Shown here in pieces: positions 1-5,298 of a DNA stretch of 5,298 nucleotides. Positions within the stretch are counted from its first letter, which is position 1, and every line of letters begins with the position of its first letter. The DNA is from Chitinophagaceae bacterium (GTDB lineage: Bacteria > Bacteroidota > Bacteroidia > Chitinophagales > Chitinophagaceae), in NCBI GenBank assembly GCA_021151685.1, contig JAGKWS010000163.1, positions 1-5,298 of the forward strand, in the 5' to 3' direction. The position numbers were made by a program, and so were the translations under genes. A model generated the notes under the pieces. It was not told where the DNA came from. It saw nothing but the letters and a program-made list of their open reading frames with translations, and did no database searches.

Positions 1-1181
1 CCGCAGAGCAGTACTATGCACCCGATTTCAATCTGTTGGAGGCTCTGGGCTTCACCGACGACGAAATGGACGCCGCCAACGACTATGTATGCGGCACCAT
101 GACGGTAGAAGGCGCACCCTTCCTGCGTCAGGAGCATCTGCCGGTATTCGACTGTGCCAATAAGTGCGGTAAAAAAGGAGAGCGGTATATACATGCTCAC
201 GGCCACATACGTATGATGGGGGCCGTACAGCCATTCATCAGCGGTGCTATCTCCAAAACCATCAATCTGCCCAACGAGGCTACGGTAGAAGAGATAAAGG
301 ATTGCTACTACCTGAGCTGGCAGTTGGGGCTGAAGGCCTGTGCGCTGTACCGTGATGGGTCTAAACTGTCGCAGCCACTGAGCAACAAGAGCGATAAAAA
401 GAAAAAAGAAGATACCCGCACCGAAATAGCGGAACCAATGGTGGCAGGCCCTGCCGACTTGAGTAAACTGACCATTGCAGACCTGCTGGAAGAGGTGAAC
501 CGCCGGGTACAGGCAAGCCCCGATACACAACTGAAACGCCAACTGAGCCGTATAGTAGAGCGCAAGCAGCTACCCGCCAAGCGCAGAGGCTACACCATAA
601 AGGGCAAGGTAGGCGGGCAGGCCATCTTTCTGCGTACGGGCGAGTACAACGACGGCACACTGGGCGAGATATTTGTGGATATGGCCAAGGAAGGGGCCAC
701 CATGCGTAGCCTGCTGAATAGTTTTGCCATAGCCATATCGGTAGGCTTGCAGTATGGCGTGCCGCTGGAGGAGTATGTAGATAAGTTTGCCTTCTCGCGC
801 TTCGAGCCATCGGGCATTGTAGACCACCCTAATATCAAAACGGCCACCTCGGTACTCGACTACATTTTCCGGGTGCTGGCTTACGAATATCTGGATCGCG
901 ACGATCTGGTACATGTACCAGACCCCGACCGCTGGACGCGTAAAGAAGAAATAGAAGCCCTGCAGCAAAACCTGCAACAGGTAAAAGTTTCATCGCCACA
1001 ACCATCGCAACGGCCACTGCCGGCTCAGGCACCCACTGCCGTGCCTATGACAGCCGATGTGAAAAAACTGATGGGTACGAGTGCCGATGCGCCTGCCTGC
1101 CGCAACTGTGGCAACATAACCATGCGCAATGGCACCTGCTACATGTGCCCCAACTGTGGCACCACTACGGGGTGTAGCTAA
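1..1181 (+). CDS. nrdJ: Adenosylcobalamin-dependent (class II) ribonucleotide reductase, C-terminal part
   Basis: This enzyme reduces ribonucleotides to deoxyribonucleotides in the cytoplasm, using adenosylcobalamin as radical source. The gene is cut at its 5' end: the frame is open from the first full codon at 3, so the TTG at 36 is not a true start. About 392 residues remain, and the catalytic barrel with its radical cysteine lies upstream. Visible family signatures are GAISKTINLP (243-272) and LYRDGSKLSQPL (345-380), which close the catalytic domain. A lysine-rich linker follows (387-416). Next comes a TSCPD-type domain (roughly 585-917, starting RRGYTIKGKVGG), then a Gln/Pro-rich linker (about 948-1061). 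The Cys-rich tail (1098-1175) reads CxxC-x9-CxxCxxC-x5-C. It looks like a zinc ribbon plus the redox-active terminal cysteines that re-reduce the active site; that role is inferred from the family. The stop is TAA at 1179-1181, and a hairpin terminator follows. The family assignment is very secure; the nrdJ symbol is slightly less so, because nrdZ is used for some relatives. Confidence 0.95.
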   Translation, partial: AEQYYAPDFNLLEALGFTDDEMDAANDYVCGTMTVEGAPFLRQEHLPVFDCANKCGKKGERYIHAHGHIRMMGAVQPFISGAISKTINLPNEATVEEIKDCYYLSWQLGLKACALYRDGSKLSQPLSNKSDKKKKEDTRTEIAEPMVAGPADLSKLTIADLLEEVNRRVQASPDTQLKRQLSRIVERKQLPAKRRGYTIKGKVGGQAIFLRTGEYNDGTLGEIFVDMAKEGATMRSLLNSFAIAISVGLQYGVPLEEYVDKFAFSRFEPSGIVDHPNIKTATSVLDYIFRVLAYEYLDRDDLVHVPDPDRWTRKEEIEALQQNLQQVKVSSPQPSQRPLPAQAPTAVPMTADVKKLMGTSADAPACRNCGNITMRNGTCYMCPNCGTTTGCS

Positions 1182-1205
1182 AACTGTAAAATGAAGTATG
1201 TTCGG

Positions 1206-1235
1206 AAGGGCCATCGCATGTGCGGTGGCCTTTTT
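1206..1235 (+). terminator. Rho-independent terminator of nrdJ
   Basis: The stem pairs 1209-1217 (GGCCATCGC) with 1222-1230 (GCGGTGGCC), with one G-T wobble and a four-base loop, ATGT. The pairing can be extended outward by three weaker pairs (AAG with TTT). A run of five T (1231-1235) follows directly. It sits 24 bp after the nrdJ stop codon, so it should end the nrdJ transcript and separate it from the acetyltransferase gene. Confidence 0.88.
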
Positions 1236-1325
1236 GGTATACTGCATGCCTATAGGGTAATTGCAGCCCGAAATATGTGAATAGGGTTATATAGTAGGAG
1301 GTAGGGACAAAATCTATGACTAAAA

Positions 1326-1338
1326 TGCCGGGCCGGCA
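1326..1338. repeat. Perfect GC-rich inverted repeat upstream of the acetyltransferase gene
   Basis: TGCCGG-G-CCGGCA is a perfect 6+6 inverted repeat around a single central G. It is flanked by AAAA on the left (1322-1325) and, after one extra A, by TTTT (1340-1343) on the right. It lies 32 bp before the ATG at 1371 and just upstream of the candidate promoter. Two readings fit: an operator for a dimeric regulator, or a short hairpin with a T-run acting as a weak terminator or attenuator. The sequence does not decide between them. The symmetry is seen directly; both functions are inference. Confidence 0.45.
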
Positions 1339-1340
1339 AT

Positions 1341-1366
1341 TTTGCTCTCAACACAAACTACATTTG
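1341..1366 (+). promoter_or_regulatory. Candidate Bacteroidota-type promoter for the acetyltransferase gene
   Basis: TACATTTG at 1359-1366 matches the Bacteroidota -7 consensus TAnnTTTG exactly. A TTTG at 1341-1344 could be the -33 element, but only 14 bases separate the two, shorter than the usual roughly 19-21, so this is not a full match. Initiation a few bases after 1366 would fall at or next to the ATG at 1371, giving a leaderless or nearly leaderless message. A weaker alternative lies further upstream: TTTG at 1233-1236 with TAATTG at 1258-1263. Confidence 0.35.
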
Positions 1367-1370
1367 CCAT

Positions 1371-1859
1371 ATGTATTCATTCGAAGAGGTTGACGAGGGG
1401 CATTTACCGAAACTGACGGAAATACTCAATCACTATATTCTACATTCCACCGTTACCTTTCATACGCAACCGCTTACGGTAGCCGACATGGCCGAAAAGG
1501 TGTTCTTCGCACAGCCATACCACCGGGCTTTTGTCATTAAGTATCAAACAGATGTCATTGGCTATTGTGCGGTATCGCAATGGAAGAAACAGGAAGCCTA
1601 CCGCCACACGGCCGAGATTAATGTATACCTGCATCACAGGTGCATTGGTCAGGGTATTGGTTCTATGGCCATCCAACATTTGGAGTCTTTTGCCAGAGAC
1701 AACGACATACATACCCTCATTGCCGGCCTGTGCAGCGAAAACACGCCAAGTCGCAGGTTGTTCGAGAAGAACGGCTATAGCCATTGCGCTACCTTCAGGA
1801 AGGTGGGGCAGAAATTTGGCCGCCAGCTCGATGTAGTTTATATGCAGAAGATGTTGTGA
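1371..1859 (+). CDS. GNAT-family N-acetyltransferase, phosphinothricin/methionine-sulfoximine acetyltransferase type
   Basis: This is a cytoplasmic enzyme that transfers acetyl from acetyl-CoA to a primary amine. Relatives such as PAT/Bar and YncA/MnaT acetylate phosphinothricin, methionine sulfoximine or methionine. At 162 residues it is close to the usual length and looks complete. The acetyl-CoA pyrophosphate loop is R90-C-I-G-Q-G95 (R/QxxGxG/A), just after strand A81-EINVYL. Glu82 sits where PAT enzymes carry the proposed catalytic base. N124 and S127 in ENTPSRRLFEKNGY are the usual GNAT motif-B residues, and the C-terminal KVGQKFGRQLDVVYMQ (145-159) is a signature of the PAT branch. ATG 1371 is the only ATG, GTG or TTG in this frame after the stop at 1317. 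It has no Shine-Dalgarno sequence at a normal distance, which is common in Bacteroidota. The gene faces the next one convergently. The family is secure; the true substrate cannot be read from sequence. Confidence 0.92.
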   Translation: MYSFEEVDEGHLPKLTEILNHYILHSTVTFHTQPLTVADMAEKVFFAQPYHRAFVIKYQTDVIGYCAVSQWKKQEAYRHTAEINVYLHHRCIGQGIGSMAIQHLESFARDNDIHTLIAGLCSENTPSRRLFEKNGYSHCATFRKVGQKFGRQLDVVYMQKML

Positions 1860-1989
1860 GGATGAGTGCGTTGGGGCTGTGGGTAGATGTTCGCATTATC
1901 GCTACCCTTCGTTATGATTTAGAAATTCGAATACGTACGGGCGATAACATTAGTTTGGAATAATTAGACGAAAAGGGTTTCCATGTAGC
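1860..1989. other. Convergent intergenic region with weak inverted repeats
   Basis: These 130 bp separate the 3' ends of the acetyltransferase gene (+) and the gene of unknown function (-). No gene is visible. Two inverted repeats stand out: GGGTAG (1881-1886) with CTACCC (1902-1907), and TTATCGC (1896-1902) with GCGATAA (1941-1947). They share base 1902, so the two stems would compete. Neither is followed by a clear T-run on either strand, so calling them terminators would be speculative. Confidence 0.3.
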
Positions 1990-2526
1990 TTAGACCGCGT
2001 AGTTGCCTACTAAAGAGGCTGACTGTAGCACGTCATAACCATTCCATTGGGTTACAGCTTTCTTCCTGATAAAGGTTCTCAAACTCCTTCCTAGTCTGGT
2101 TACTTCGTCCCAATTCCACTCATTGGCGCCATGTATAAAGTTGTGGGCGTAAGCTTTTGCTTGCTTTTCGCTGAAGTGGCTGATATGCGATTTGTGCAAG
2201 AATCCTTTTGCCATTTCCCCAAAGTATAGTTGCAACAGGCCAAGGCCCATTGCACTATACCGGAATGTATGCCCCTTACATCGTTTTGGGTCTAATTGAA
2301 TTTTTTGGAAGTCGGAGAAAGGACCAAGTGCCGGAGACCACAATTGAAATGTTGTGCTGACAGACCCCGAATTCAATTTTTGGATAATTGTCTCGGCGCT
2401 TACGTATTCGACAATTTCACTTTCGTATGCCGAGTAAAGATCGAAAACCCGCAATTTCAATTGCGTTAATACATAATTGGCAATCGCCATTTGGTCTTCG
2501 GGCAATGCAAAAAAGTCGAAGGTCAT
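1990..2526 (-). CDS. Hypothetical protein, 178 residues, low-GC
   Basis: I cannot name this gene. It encodes a probably soluble, cytoplasmic protein with no signal peptide and no membrane segment. It has mixed alpha/beta character and many aromatic residues. Blocks that look conserved are LRVFDLYS (25-32), TFQLWSP (59-65), LDPKRCKGHTFRYSAMGLGLLQLYFG (78-103) and SHISHFSEKQAKAY (113-126). From memory, similar blocks occur in small uncharacterised proteins of Proteobacteria and Bacteroidota; I cannot verify this here. The start is ATG 2526-2524; the frame upstream reaches a stop at 2550-2548 with no other start. It lies 116 bp behind the ene-reductase on the same strand. Its GC is about 44% (236 of 540 over 1981-2520), against about 57% in four sampled lines of the ene-reductase. 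This suggests a separate origin. No toxin, nuclease or phage motif is recognisable, so no function is proposed. Confidence 0.8.
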   Translation of the reverse strand: MTFDFFALPEDQMAIANYVLTQLKLRVFDLYSAYESEIVEYVSAETIIQKLNSGSVSTTFQLWSPALGPFSDFQKIQLDPKRCKGHTFRYSAMGLGLLQLYFGEMAKGFLHKSHISHFSEKQAKAYAHNFIHGANEWNWDEVTRLGRSLRTFIRKKAVTQWNGYDVLQSASLVGNYAV

Positions 2527-2600
2527 AAATGAATCTAATACTTTTAGTCAAACGGATTTTCCAAGATATTACAACCGAATGGGCGTGCATCTTTAATGGA

Positions 2601-2613
2601 GCGTCGACGCGTC
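2601..2613. repeat. Two overlapping perfect palindromes in the 116-bp gap between two - strand genes
   Basis: GCGTCGACGC (2601-2610) and GACGCGTC (2606-2613) are perfect, overlapping palindromes in an otherwise AT-leaning gap (2527-2642). They lie about 30 bp after the ene-reductase stop and 75 bp before the start of the unknown gene. No T-run follows on the - strand, so they do not make a typical terminator. A protein-binding site is possible; chance is also plausible. The rest of the gap shows no promoter matching TAnnTTTG on the - strand. Confidence 0.3.
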
Positions 2614-2642
2614 TGTATTTTCGAAAGTACCATTTCCCACCC

Positions 2643-3755
2643 CTACCGCGCACCCGCCTGCGGTGTGCCTTTTGGTTTGCGGCGGGCACGTTCGTATTGC
2701 AGGGGCCAGTGCTGGCCATCGTAGCCCAGGGCAGTAGCTGCATGTAGTGGAAAGTAGGGATCGCGCAGCATTTCGCGGCCCATAAATATGAGGTCGGCCT
2801 GACCGGCAGCCAATATATCTTCGGCTTGCTGTGCCGTCACTATAATGCCAACAGCACCTGTGGGTATGCCCGCCTGCCGCACTGCGGCTGCAAAGGGTAC
2901 CTGATAGCCCGGCCCGGCAGTAATGCGGGCATGTGCGGCATTGCCCCCGCTGCTACAGTCTATAAGGTCTACCCCATAGGCGCGCACTATGGGAGCCAGT
3001 TTTACAGAGTCTTCTACGGTCCAGCCTTCTTCTACCCAGTCGGTAGCAGATATGCGCAAAAAAACTGGATAGTGTTGTGGCCACACCTGCCGTACAGCCT
3101 CTATTATTTGCCGCAGGAAAAGCAGCCGGTTTTCGAAGGTGCCACCATATTCATCGGTGCGTTTGTTGCTGAGGGGCGATAGAAATTCGTTGATGAGGTA
3201 GCCGTGTGCGCCATGTATCTCCAGCACCTCGAAGCCGGCCCGCAGGGCACGCGCTGCCGCATCGCGAAAGGCATCTATGATACGCCTGATACCATCTGTT
3301 GTCAATTCGGCAGGGGTAGCACGGCCATCTGAAAATGGGATAGCCGATGGGGCCACCATATCCCAGCCACCCTCTTCGGGTAGTAGCTGGCGGTCGCCAT
3401 TCCATGGTTCTGTCAGGCTCGATTTTCGGCCTGCATGTGCCAGTTGTATGCCCGGCACGCTACCCTGAGACTTGATAAAGGCCGTAATACGGGCCAAGGG
3501 TGCTATATGTTCGTCTTGCCACAGGCCAAGGTCTTGTGGCGATATGCGGCCATCGGGCGTTACCGCTATGGCTTCTGTAAAAACCAAGCCTGCACCACCG
3601 GTAGCGCGGCTACCCAGGTGCACCAGATGCCAGTCGTTGGCAAAGCCGCCAGAGCCCGAATATTGGCACATGGGCGATACCACCAACCGGTTGGGTAATG
3701 TAATGCCCCGCAATTGCAGCGGCGTAAAGAGTAGTGGTTTTTGTTCTATTGGCAT
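2643..3755 (-). CDS. Old Yellow Enzyme family NADH:flavin oxidoreductase (YqjM/XenA-like ene-reductase)
   Basis: This is a cytoplasmic FMN-dependent TIM-barrel enzyme that uses NAD(P)H to reduce activated C=C bonds in enones, quinones or nitro compounds. At 370 residues it is complete. Key residues match Bacillus YqjM (NamA) in order: Cys30 and Tyr32 in PMCQYS, Gln104 and H107 in IQLAHAGRK, His181/His184/Tyr186 in HGAHGYL, Arg234, VDLIDCSSG (262-270) and Arg327 in MGREMLRDP. Arg356 in QYER corresponds to the arginine finger that YqjM inserts into its partner's active site. The insertion around EPWNGDRQLLPEEGGW (116-131) resembles XenA rather than YqjM. A basic tail of 14 residues follows Arg356. 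ATG 3755-3753 gives the normal family N terminus (LFTPLQLRGITLPNR). The barrel-protein gene ends 49 bp upstream on the same strand, so co-transcription is possible. The physiological substrate is unknown. The YqjM gene is also called namA; the symbol is left blank because features of two subgroups are mixed. Confidence 0.96.
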   Translation of the reverse strand: MPIEQKPLLFTPLQLRGITLPNRLVVSPMCQYSGSGGFANDWHLVHLGSRATGGAGLVFTEAIAVTPDGRISPQDLGLWQDEHIAPLARITAFIKSQGSVPGIQLAHAGRKSSLTEPWNGDRQLLPEEGGWDMVAPSAIPFSDGRATPAELTTDGIRRIIDAFRDAAARALRAGFEVLEIHGAHGYLINEFLSPLSNKRTDEYGGTFENRLLFLRQIIEAVRQVWPQHYPVFLRISATDWVEEGWTVEDSVKLAPIVRAYGVDLIDCSSGGNAAHARITAGPGYQVPFAAAVRQAGIPTGAVGIIVTAQQAEDILAAGQADLIFMGREMLRDPYFPLHAATALGYDGQHWPLQYERARRKPKGTPQAGAR

Positions 3756-3804
3756 GGTTCGTCAGTTTTATTGCAGTTGTGCCCTGGTTATATGTTGGGT
3801 GATG

Positions 3805-5298
3805 TTACATTCGTTTTGCCTCGTCTGGCAGCCGCTCATTGCGACGTGTGCGGGCAGATGTTTGCCCAAAGTTATAGCTTACCGACATAGTGCAGTAACG
3901 GCTGTTGCTTACAAACAGCGATTGGCTGGAAAGGTTGGCCTGATTTGTCTGGCTGCGATTGCGGTATATAAAAAAAGGATCGTCTACCGCCATCCGAATT
4001 GTGGTAGTATCGTGAAATACTTTTTTAGATACTCCTGCATTGCTGTACAATGTGCCCGAATCTGTACCAAGGGCCGATGCAACTTTGGGGCTATTATAGC
4101 TTATATAGCAATCTGCGGTATAGCCACGGCCCAGAACCAGCTGGCTGTTTGCCCACACCAGCCATGCAGCCCCCTCGCGGCTCACGGGCTCACCATTCAT
4201 CATACCGTGGTATAGGGCATAAGTGGCGGCACTATGCAGCGTCATTTCGCACCATGTACGTGGTTTGGCCGAGACAGTTATGCCCAGCATCCCCACGGTG
4301 CTACCGGCAAAATTGGTATAGGTACCATAGGTGGTTTGGGCTACGGGGTCGGCTACCTGTATCCAGGTCATTTCGTTGGCTACATGGTTTACAGATGCCG
4401 CTGTGGTAATGCGATTTTTGTACACATGTTTTAATTCGGCATTGTAGCTGTATTGGGGCAACAATTGAGGATTGCCGCGCTGCCACGAGTTGTAGAAAGT
4501 ATAGTAGTTAAAAGGGTTCAGCATGCTGTAGTGGGGGCGTTCTACCCTACGTCCGGCATTCAGCTCCCAATGGTGGTTGCTATCGGCATCGTGGCTTACA
4601 AACAGGGTAGGGAAGAGTGCCGGTAGCCGCCGGCTAAACTGCTGACCGGTAGCCGTTTGTACACCGTTTATAGCTGCATATTCGGCGCGCAGACCTGCTT
4701 GTACTGCCCAGTGGTCATTATGTTTGCGGGTAGCACTTGCATAGGCGGCACCAAGCTGCTCGTGGTACAGAAATTGGTTGCTGCGGCTTGGGTCGGCCAG
4801 CCATTGCGATGCCGTATTTATTTCAAAATCTGGTGCGTTGTCTATATTGGTATTACTATAACGGGCACCGGCTTCCAGTTTTGTATTGCGCACAGTGGCC
4901 GTATAGTCGGCCCTTATACTACCTACTTCCACATTTACAGGCACCCTGCTACGCAGTATCAGTTGGTTGGGTAGGGGTTGGTTATTTTGCCATGCACTGG
5001 TTTCCAATACCTGATAGAGGTTTTTGCCATTATACAGATAGTCGGCATTCACATCCAGCGTAGCATTGGTGGCCAATGTATGTTTCCACCAGGCATTGGC
5101 CGTGGCATTGCGTCGCAGGCTGTGCTCATCGGTCTGGCGCAGGCTGTAGTTGGTCCTGCCTCCGGGCAAATTGGTAGTCTGCTCTATGGGCGATGTCATC
5201 TGATTGGCATAGTAGGCAACTGTTGCCATGGCACCGCCACTGTTGTGGCTATTGAATGTATGGTCTACCCCTGCACGCAGGTTATACTTGTCGAACAT
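3805..5298 (-). CDS. Outer-membrane beta-barrel protein (OMP_b-brl_3 / TonB-dependent receptor-like), C-terminal part
   Basis: This is the C-terminal 497 residues of an outer-membrane barrel protein related to TonB-dependent receptors. The gene runs off the window. The ATG at 5298-5296 is merely the first codon in view, because family members usually start with a signal peptide, a carboxypeptidase-like domain and a plug, all absent here. Residue positions below count from that codon. Signatures are AGLRAEY (201-207), RRVERPHYSMLNPFNYY (250-266) and GNPQLLPQYSYNAEL (275-289), the most recognisable block of the family. The last strand is MSVSYNFG (471-478), followed by a charged tail (RTRRNERLPDEAKRM), as is common in this group. 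Alternating polar/aromatic strands such as LEAGARYS and WELNAGR fit a transmembrane barrel. The stop is TAA 3807-3805; the ene-reductase starts 49 bp later. Whether it imports a substrate or is structural cannot be told, since no TonB box or plug is visible. Confidence 0.92.
   Translation of the reverse strand: MFDKYNLRAGVDHTFNSHNSGGAMATVAYYANQMTSPIEQTTNLPGGRTNYSLRQTDEHSLRRNATANAWWKHTLATNATLDVNADYLYNGKNLYQVLETSAWQNNQPLPNQLILRSRVPVNVEVGSIRADYTATVRNTKLEAGARYSNTNIDNAPDFEINTASQWLADPSRSNQFLYHEQLGAAYASATRKHNDHWAVQAGLRAEYAAINGVQTATGQQFSRRLPALFPTLFVSHDADSNHHWELNAGRRVERPHYSMLNPFNYYTFYNSWQRGNPQLLPQYSYNAELKHVYKNRITTAASVNHVANEMTWIQVADPVAQTTYGTYTNFAGSTVGMLGITVSAKPRTWCEMTLHSAATYALYHGMMNGEPVSREGAAWLVWANSQLVLGRGYTADCYISYNSPKVASALGTDSGTLYSNAGVSKKVFHDTTTIRMAVDDPFFIYRNRSQTNQANLSSQSLFVSNSRYCTMSVSYNFGQTSARTRRNERLPDEAKRM

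Noticed and set aside
36..38. TTG as start codon of the reductase reading frame
   Set aside because: The frame stays open to the window edge, and the residues before it (AEQYYAPDFNL) continue the protein naturally; this is a truncated gene.
361..977. Long open frames on the - strand opposite nrdJ
   Set aside because: They lie opposite a strongly conserved enzyme. Their translations resemble no family, and the absence of stops follows from the codon use of nrdJ.
1926..1939. Short palindromes ATTCGAAT and CGTACG
   Set aside because: Six to eight bases of symmetry is common by chance, and no associated element or repeat copy is seen in the window.
2530..2552. TTTG (2552-2549) and TAGATTCA (2537-2530) on the - strand as a promoter for the unknown gene
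   Set aside because: Only 11 bases separate them and the -7 match is poor, so it does not meet the Bacteroidota consensus.
2529..2747. 72-codon open frame on the + strand across the ene-reductase 3' end
   Set aside because: Most of it is antisense to the ene-reductase, with no ribosome binding site and no recognisable product.
3867..3874. CAAAGTTA, which reads TAACTTTG (TAnnTTTG) on the - strand, as a promoter for the ene-reductase
   Set aside because: It lies within the codons for the final barrel strand (YNFG), more than 100 bp before the ene-reductase start, and no -33 partner is found at the right distance.
3472..4215. 247-codon open frame on the + strand
   Set aside because: It is antisense to the ene-reductase and barrel-protein genes, whose translations carry clear family motifs. 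Its own translation has no recognisable domain and an implausible mix of Cys and Arg.

Overview
The window (5298 bp) holds five protein-coding genes, two of them cut by the window edges. No RNA gene, CRISPR array or mobile element is recognisable. The content points to the phylum Bacteroidota, and the mid-range GC suggests something like Chitinophagia; the latter is a guess. The evidence for the phylum is an OMP_b-brl_3-type outer-membrane beta-barrel protein (a family largely typical of Bacteroidota), a class II ribonucleotide reductase with a TSCPD-type tail, starts without usable Shine-Dalgarno sequences, and a Bacteroidota-type TAnnTTTG promoter motif.

Layout. On the + strand, 1-1181 is the C-terminal part of adenosylcobalamin-dependent ribonucleotide reductase (nrdJ), closed by a strong intrinsic terminator at 1206-1235. 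A 135-bp stretch follows with a perfect GC-rich inverted repeat and a candidate promoter. It leads into a GNAT acetyltransferase of the phosphinothricin/methionine-sulfoximine acetyltransferase type (1371-1859). The remaining three genes are on the - strand and converge on the GNAT gene. In transcription order they are: the C-terminal two thirds or so of an outer-membrane beta-barrel protein (5298-3805), a YqjM/XenA-type Old Yellow Enzyme ene-reductase 49 bp behind it (3755-2643), and, after 116 bp, a 178-residue protein of unknown function (2526-1990).

How they work together. Nothing ties the five genes into one pathway. nrdJ is a housekeeping DNA-precursor gene with its own terminator. The barrel protein and the ene-reductase could share a transcript by spacing, but no functional link is evident. 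The gene of unknown function has clearly lower GC (about 44% by hand count over 1981-2520) than the ene-reductase (about 57% in four sampled lines). It may therefore be a recent arrival or a fast-evolving orphan, and it is the least explained part of the window. I do not see a convincing undescribed multi-gene system here.
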